Shown in pieces: positions 34,116 through 38,604 of a stretch of 38,604 nt of DNA. This stretch comes from Candidatus Woesearchaeota archaeon (GTDB taxonomy: Archaea > Nanobdellota > Nanobdellia > Woesearchaeales > UBA11576). Location: assembly GCA_018675335.1 (NCBI GenBank), contig JABGYH010000008.1:1-38604 (forward strand). The letters run 5' to 3'. The notes under the pieces were generated by a model. It saw nothing but the letters and a program-made list of their open reading frames with translations. It had not been told where the DNA came from and ran no database searches. A program made the position numbers and the translations under genes. Numbering within the stretch: position 1 is the first letter of the stretch; every line of letters starts with the position of its first letter.

Positions 34116-36464
34116 ATGGAACAAAACTACATATTAACAAATATGGAAATTACCAACAACATCGCACAATTAAATACAGCTGCGACTAGATTTTTAAATG
34201 AAAATAATAGCGAAATCATACTCGGACCTGAATTCCATACACTAATCCAAAATGGCAACAGTTCAAACGAAGACACTCAACCAGAAGATCACTTTAAAAA
34301 TTTATTAGCCAACATGAATATCACTGATACAGAATTTTTTAATCAACTAATACCCCAATTAAATCAAGTAAAAATAACACCTACAACAATACATGTAAAT
34401 GAAGTTTTGATACCTAATGATTTCTTAATGGCAATTTTAACCGAACTAATTCCAGGCAATCAATATATCACCATAAAAACTGTTGATCAACTAAAAGAAT
34501 TAACAAATCTAGATTTTTCTGAAGAACTACAACAAGTAATAGATACGTATCCAGTAAGATTATCCCTGCACGTCCTACGACAAATGAGATTCTCAAGCCA
34601 CGTAACATATCAATACCTGCCATTCCTAGATGAGCTTAATCCGAATGGGTTAAAAAATACTTGGGTCGGACAATTTCACCAAGGACTATTAGAACAAATG
34701 TATCAAAATAGACCAATATTTGTTTTGAATATGACTTGCCCAGTATATTGTAGATTCTGTTTTAGAAAACACAAAGAATGTCGCAATCAAAAAAATCCAA
34801 CATTAGAAGATGTAAAAAATGCAATAACCCACCTAAACAAAAATCCCCACATCAAAGAAGTAGTACTTACAGGAGGAGATCCATTCACAAATGCACAAGT
34901 ACTAACATATGCAGTAGAAGAACTAAAAAAAATACCCCACATAAAAACATTAAGACTTGCAACAAGATCAATTGCATATTATCCACAATTATTCACAAAC
35001 AACAATAATTTTTGGTTGGACTATTTAAAAAAATTATATCTTGATGATAAAAGAATAGAAATTGCAACACACTTCATACATCCCGACGAAGTTACAATTG
35101 AATCATTAAACATAATTTCAGAACTAACAAAAAATGGAATACGAGTTTATGTACAAACACCATTCCTAAAAGACTGTAACGATAATTACGATTCACTAAC
35201 TAAATTATATCAAAGACTAAGAAGTGTTGGAACTGAAATACATTATGTTTACATTCCCTGCAGCCCAATTCAAGGAAATCGAAAATATTCAACAACATTT
35301 GCCGAAGGTTTAGATGTTGCTGCCAAACTTAGACCTCAAACCTCTGATAGATCAATGCCGCACATATGTACTGCTACAACAATTGGGAAAATTGATTGGA
35401 ATACTAGTGGCTGGGCTATCGAACAAGCAGATGAAAATAATATATGGATAAGAACTCCCTACACCGAAGAATATTTTAAACAATTCAGTTCCGAATTTGA
35501 AAAACCCTCAGACACAAGAATAAATGAAGATGGAACATTGGATGTTAAATATTTAGGACAAATTGGAGATCCCAATTTATTTAATGTTAATTGCGGTTTG
35601 AGAATAAAAAGTAATTATGGTCTTGTTGAGGGAATCAACTTAGAACAAGCTCGAGAAAAAATATTTAAAAATCCTGAATGTTTAACACAACCAGAAAATA
35701 CAACTGTTGCAGGAATTACTCGAGCACACAAAACAAGAGTTGAACTAAACTTAAATAAAATTGAAAACGAACTTTTAATAAAATATTTGAACGAAAATTG
35801 CGATGTTACAGATTTAGTTTTTTACTCAACAAATAATTTGATAGAACAAATCGAAAAAATTGAAAATATTTTATTAAATTCAAAATTACCAAACAATGTT
35901 AACCACATTAGATTAAGAAGCATCCAATTTAGCCAACATCCTGACGAATACACTGAAGAAAATATTCAAAAACTAGCCAGAATCAATAGAATTGATTTAC
36001 GCAATCCATTAAAATTAGAAATTGAAACAGTTTTTTTGCACTCATCAGAATTTAATAAAACACACGAACTGATTTCAAATAAATTACGAAAAAATGGAAT
36101 AACTGTTTATGCGAATGTTCCTTTAATTATGTCAGTTAATGCCACTCCTGATGAAATATTAAACATCTCATACAAGCTTAGAGAAACAGGAATAGAATTT
36201 CACCAAATATATATTGAAGGATTACCAATCAATAAAGAACTTAATCAAGTTCCCATTGAAGCTTCAAGAATAATTCAAATTGCAAGCAACTTAAGAAGAT
36301 TTGAAAGTGGAAGAGAAATTCCATTTTATATCATTTCAACAGATCAAGGAGAAGTGGATTTTTCATTAAATACCCAACCATTGTTTGAAAATAAACAATT
36401 TAAAGGATTAAGATTGCTCCCTTACAATACAGACTTAAATGATACAAATATTACCTGGAACTAA
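34116..36464 (+). CDS. KamA-like radical SAM protein with duplicated, cysteine-free second barrel
   Basis: The 782-residue protein has its radical SAM motif at C208, C212, C215 (MTCPVYCRFCFRK), followed by the SAM-binding LTGGDPF (253-255). This is the pattern of lysine 2,3-aminomutase (KamA/AblA) relatives. A Lys at 425 (TTIGK) falls where KamA has its PLP lysine, though the glycine-rich context is weak. The family is usually about 350-470 residues. Here residues ~530-755 form a second copy of the barrel: NGIRVYVQTPFLKDC (341-355) is echoed by NGITVYANVPLIMSV (660-674), and IHYVYIPCSPIQGN by FHQIYIEGLPINKE. The second copy lacks the three cysteines and cannot bind a cluster that way. It leads an operon with a GNAT gene and an M23-like gene. 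Confidence 0.8.
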   Translation: MEQNYILTNMEITNNIAQLNTAATRFLNENNSEIILGPEFHTLIQNGNSSNEDTQPEDHFKNLLANMNITDTEFFNQLIPQLNQVKITPTTIHVNEVLIPNDFLMAILTELIPGNQYITIKTVDQLKELTNLDFSEELQQVIDTYPVRLSLHVLRQMRFSSHVTYQYLPFLDELNPNGLKNTWVGQFHQGLLEQMYQNRPIFVLNMTCPVYCRFCFRKHKECRNQKNPTLEDVKNAITHLNKNPHIKEVVLTGGDPFTNAQVLTYAVEELKKIPHIKTLRLATRSIAYYPQLFTNNNNFWLDYLKKLYLDDKRIEIATHFIHPDEVTIESLNIISELTKNGIRVYVQTPFLKDCNDNYDSLTKLYQRLRSVGTEIHYVYIPCSPIQGNRKYSTTFAEGLDVAAKLRPQTSDRSMPHICTATTIGKIDWNTSGWAIEQADENNIWIRTPYTEEYFKQFSSEFEKPSDTRINEDGTLDVKYLGQIGDPNLFNVNCGLRIKSNYGLVEGINLEQAREKIFKNPECLTQPENTTVAGITRAHKTRVELNLNKIENELLIKYLNENCDVTDLVFYSTNNLIEQIEKIENILLNSKLPNNVNHIRLRSIQFSQHPDEYTEENIQKLARINRIDLRNPLKLEIETVFLHSSEFNKTHELISNKLRKNGITVYANVPLIMSVNATPDEILNISYKLRETGIEFHQIYIEGLPINKELNQVPIEASRIIQIASNLRRFESGREIPFYIISTDQGEVDFSLNTQPLFENKQFKGLRLLPYNTDLNDTNITWN

Positions 36465-36475
36465 TAATCGCCAAA

Positions 36476-36502
36476 AAGCTGTCGAGCTTAAAACGAGGAG
36501 GT
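36476..36502 (+). promoter_or_regulatory. Stem-loop and strong Shine-Dalgarno before the GNAT gene
   Basis: AAGCT-GTCG-AGCTT (36476-36489) is a short perfect hairpin. GAGGAGGT (36495-36502) lies 7 nt before ATG 36510. This ribosome binding site fixes the true GNAT start 259 nt upstream of the first ATG in the main frame. Confidence 0.65.
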
Positions 36503-36509
36503 AAAAAAA

Positions 36510-37512
36510 ATGACACAAACAAATACAGACGGTGGTTTAGCCAAGCGTTCGCCCATCGAAACTAACTACTGATTTAACTAATTCTAATGCAGGAAGCATA
36601 GGTAGTGTTGAGATAAGTTATGATGAACTTAACCAAAGAGTAAAAGGTTGGAGTTTATCTGATGAAACCATAAGAATTGTTAGAACAGAAAATGATGTTT
36701 TAGCCACACTTTATGATTTTACACTTGCAAATTTCTTAGCACAAAAAAAAGGTGCTACTAGAACAACAATGAGAACAGTATTGGCAGATTCTGATCTGAC
36801 GCATTTGTTTACCCCATTAGTTGAAGCAACAGTCCCCATAGCAACTGGACAACATATAGCATATTTAGGACAAAACGGCACAAAAAGATTAACAGACCCA
36901 GTCAGATATGGAATGCAAATACACAATTTGGAAAAAATAACTCAAGGTGAAAGTTTAGAAAGTTCCCAAGGAAAAATTTCTGAAGAATTTACTATTGAAA
37001 AATTAACTGACCCTTGTGACTCCGATGTTTTAGCAGTTCAAGCACTACTAATCGAAGCATATTCTCGAGAAGGAAGAACCATAATGTGGTATGATCCCAC
37101 CATCGAAAATGTATTAGAAGTTCTTGAAAATTCATTAGCTTTTGTTGCAAGAAATTCAGATGGGCAAATTGTTAGTATTGCTGCCGCAGAAAGAGCAACA
37201 GGAATTATTGTTGATGAACGTGAACTCGAAATATACGAAATAAGTGATTGTGCAACATATAAAGATTTTAGAGGGCAAGGATTACTAAAGGGTTGTTTAC
37301 TTGGTTTGTTAAATAGCAAAGAAATAATTGCTGCAGATTGCGTTTACACCGAAGCTAGAATTGCACACACACCAATAATTCGAGCATTTAATCGATTGGG
37401 TTTTGAACTTGGAGGTGTTGTTAGAAATCATGTACTTATAGGTGGAGATCGAGATTTATCAGAAACAACCGATATTGAAAACTTGGCAGTAATGTACTTG
37501 CCTAGGAGGTAA
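36510..37512 (+). pseudogene. GNAT acetyltransferase, AblB-like, frameshifted near its start
   Basis: The C-terminal domain (about 160-330 of the restored protein) is a GNAT fold: LIEAYSREGRTIMWYD, FVARNSDGQIVSIAAAE, the acetyl-CoA loop FRGQGLLKG, AFNRLGFELGG. Placement directly after a KamA-like gene matches AblA/AblB, where AblB acetylates beta-lysine at N-epsilon to make an osmolyte. The strong ribosome binding site starts translation at ATG 36510, but that frame stops after 20 codons (TGA 36570-36572), and the main frame is open from 36541 onward. A tandem AACTAACT at 36560-36567 explains it: with one AACT removed, the frame joins as RSPIE-TTDLTNSN and gives about 332 residues. Either the gene is disrupted or there is a sequence error; internal initiation at ATG 36769 would give a 247-residue product. 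Confidence 0.7.
37504..37510 (+). promoter_or_regulatory. Shine-Dalgarno of the M23-type gene
   Basis: AGGAGGT overlaps the GNAT stop codon and lies 4-5 nt before ATG 37515, showing that the two genes are translated from one mRNA. Confidence 0.6.
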
Positions 37513-37514
37513 AA

Positions 37515-38180
37515 ATGATTCAAGAATTGCTAAACAAAAATAGAGATTTATTTGGTCCGGTTTTGAGAAATCAAAATAACAATCCAAAATTTTTTATTTT
37601 TGATTTAACCTCAACAAATAAAGAATTGGATACTGTTGACATGTCAAATGCAGAAGAATTTACTAAATATATTTTTAGCAAATTACCAGATTATGACTTC
37701 GGCATCGGACAATACAATGAAGAAAGAATAATTTATGACCACAGCAAAGTATTTAGTGGAACCAATAGAAGAACAATACATTTAGGAATTGATCTTTTTT
37801 CTAATGCAGGAGTTGAAGTTATTTGCCCATTTGAAGGAACAGTTCACAGTTTTTCTAACAATTCTTCAGACGGAGATTATGGCCCAACAATAATTTTAGA
37901 ACATGAACTAGAGGGAATTAAGTTTTATACTCTTTATGGTCATTTAAGTTTAAGAAGTCTAGATCCATTAGTTGAAGGGATGAAAATATGCAAAGGAGAT
38001 GTCGTTGGAAGACTTGGAAACTATCCTGAAAATGGAAACTGGCCACCCCACCTACATTTTCAAGTTATTGCAGATATTGGCAATTACCGCGGAGATTTCC
38101 CAGGAGTTGCATCTTCAGAAAATAGAAATGATATGTTAAACACTTGTCCAGACCCAAATTTAATACTAAATCTTTTTTAA
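37515..38180 (+). CDS. Cytosolic M23 (lysostaphin-fold) family protein
   Basis: The 221 residues contain the M23/LytM zinc motifs HLGID (H89, D93) and HLHFQ (H179, H181), with YGH (H143) between. There is no signal peptide or membrane segment, and archaea lack murein, so cell-wall cleavage is unlikely. The segments GPTIILEHEL, FYTLYGHLS, NWPPHLHFQ, DFPGVAS and CPDPNLIL closely resemble, from memory, the M23-like domain embedded in large kinase/aminotransferase-III fusion proteins. That points to a metabolic or small-molecule role alongside the KamA-like and GNAT genes. The gene lies 2 nt after the GNAT stop. Its specific reaction is unknown. Confidence 0.75.
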   Translation: MIQELLNKNRDLFGPVLRNQNNNPKFFIFDLTSTNKELDTVDMSNAEEFTKYIFSKLPDYDFGIGQYNEERIIYDHSKVFSGTNRRTIHLGIDLFSNAGVEVICPFEGTVHSFSNNSSDGDYGPTIILEHELEGIKFYTLYGHLSLRSLDPLVEGMKICKGDVVGRLGNYPENGNWPPHLHFQVIADIGNYRGDFPGVASSENRNDMLNTCPDPNLILNLF

Positions 38181-38200
38181 TTTTTATTTTATTTTTTAGA
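38181..38200. terminator. T-rich tract between convergent genes
   Basis: TTTTTATTTTATTTTTTAG follows the M23 stop directly and overlaps the end of the opposing metallophosphoesterase gene. Such oligo-T tracts terminate archaeal transcription. Confidence 0.45.
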
Positions 38201-38604
38201 AACTAAGTTAATAACTGTGATTTCATTACTTGACCCCAATCTCATAGGTGGTCCCCAAGTTCCAGTACCCGGAGATACATATAAATTAAGATTATTAATT
38301 TTGTAAAGACCCCTAACATGCGGAAAAACAGCTTTAACTACAAAATTAAATGGAAAAATTTGACCGTTATGAGTATGCCCTGCAAGTTGTAAATTAATTC
38401 CTGCCTTTTCTGCTTCAATCATACCCTTTGGTTGATGATACATCAAAACTGAAGGAATAGATTTGTTAATTTTTATTTTTGATAAATTAACATTAATGAA
38501 TTTATCCCTCTTCGGATGATTTAACCCAATTATTTGAATTCATTTATACTCAACTAATTCATCACTTAAAAACTGAACATCATTTTCAGATAATAATTTT
38601 TTAA
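38189..38604 (-). pseudogene. Metallophosphoesterase (YkuE-like), in-frame stop, 5' end outside window
   Basis: The C-terminal part has VLMYHQP and LAGHTHNGQIFPF, ending LYVSPGTGTWGPPMRLGSSNEITVI. These are the last metal-binding motifs of YkuE/YaeI-like phosphoesterases, which are often membrane-linked and act on lipid-type phosphates. The same frame continues upstream as NDVQFLSDELVEYK, then TGA at 38542-38540, then IQIIGLNHPKRDKF. The flanks on both sides of the stop read as one continuous family-like sequence. TGA is a normal stop elsewhere in this window (for example at 19617-19619 and 24363-24365), so this is a nonsense mutation or sequence error. The N-terminal metal motifs lie beyond the window. 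Confidence 0.7.

Noticed and set aside
36510-36572. 20-codon peptide as a deliberate regulatory leader ORF
   Set aside because: The adjoining frame continues as protein-like sequence immediately, and a single AACT duplication explains the break more simply.
38540-38542. In-frame TGA as selenocysteine or as a reassigned codon
   Set aside because: The position is not a conserved Cys/Sec site, no SECIS-like hairpin is visible, and TGA ends other genes in this window.

Overview
The window reads as an archaeal chromosome segment, most likely from a small-genome DPANN-type lineage such as Woesearchaeota or Pacearchaeota. The lineage is inferred; the archaeal domain is well supported. Evidence: an RNase P Rpp21/Rpr2 (RNP4) protein, a diphthamide-synthase (Dph2) fragment, a tRNA-Asn with an intron in a bulge-helix-bulge motif, AT-rich DNA, and BRE/TATA-like boxes centred 23-32 nt before many start codons, as expected for leaderless transcripts. 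Strong Shine-Dalgarno sites appear mainly inside operons.

Positions 1-10614 (minus strand) hold two secreted proteins. One is a 3235-residue surface protein built from many Ig-like domains plus cysteine-rich repeats. The other is translationally coupled to it and runs off the left edge. Positions 10969-20834 (plus strand) hold a calcineurin-type phosphoesterase, RNP4, a membrane-anchored coiled-coil protein with three 67/68-residue repeats, an unrecognised three-gene operon (815, 682 and 69 aa), a Dph2 gene cut to its first domain, a small membrane protein and an unknown protein.

Positions 21055-32358 look like an undescribed integrative element of about 11.3 kb. It starts at the 3' end of the intron-containing tRNA-Asn gene. 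It ends at a second copy of that tRNA end (17 bp exact, 22 of 25 overall) and carries a tyrosine-recombinase-like integrase just inside the right repeat. Its cargo is dominated by nuclease folds: a membrane protein with a degenerate endonuclease-like domain next to a DUF2779-type Cas4-like/DEDD fusion, a membrane-anchored HNH protein, a PD-(D/E)XK-like domain flanked by six HNH-associated DNA-binding repeats, and a UvrD/helicase IV-like enzyme with an inserted nuclease-like domain. It also carries a phage-type zinc protein and three unknowns. Known defence families share such domains, so a defence or inter-element-conflict role is a reasonable inference, not a demonstration.

Positions 32477-38604 return to apparent host genes: a small unknown, a cupin-like protein and an ACT-domain protein. 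Then comes an operon of a KamA-like radical SAM enzyme fused to a second, cysteine-free copy of its own barrel, a GNAT acetyltransferase and a cytosolic M23-type protein. The KamA/GNAT pairing recalls the AblA/AblB route to N-epsilon-acetyl-beta-lysine. The GNAT frame is broken by a 4-bp tandem duplication, and the last gene, a metallophosphoesterase, has an in-frame stop. Both are real decay or sequencing error.
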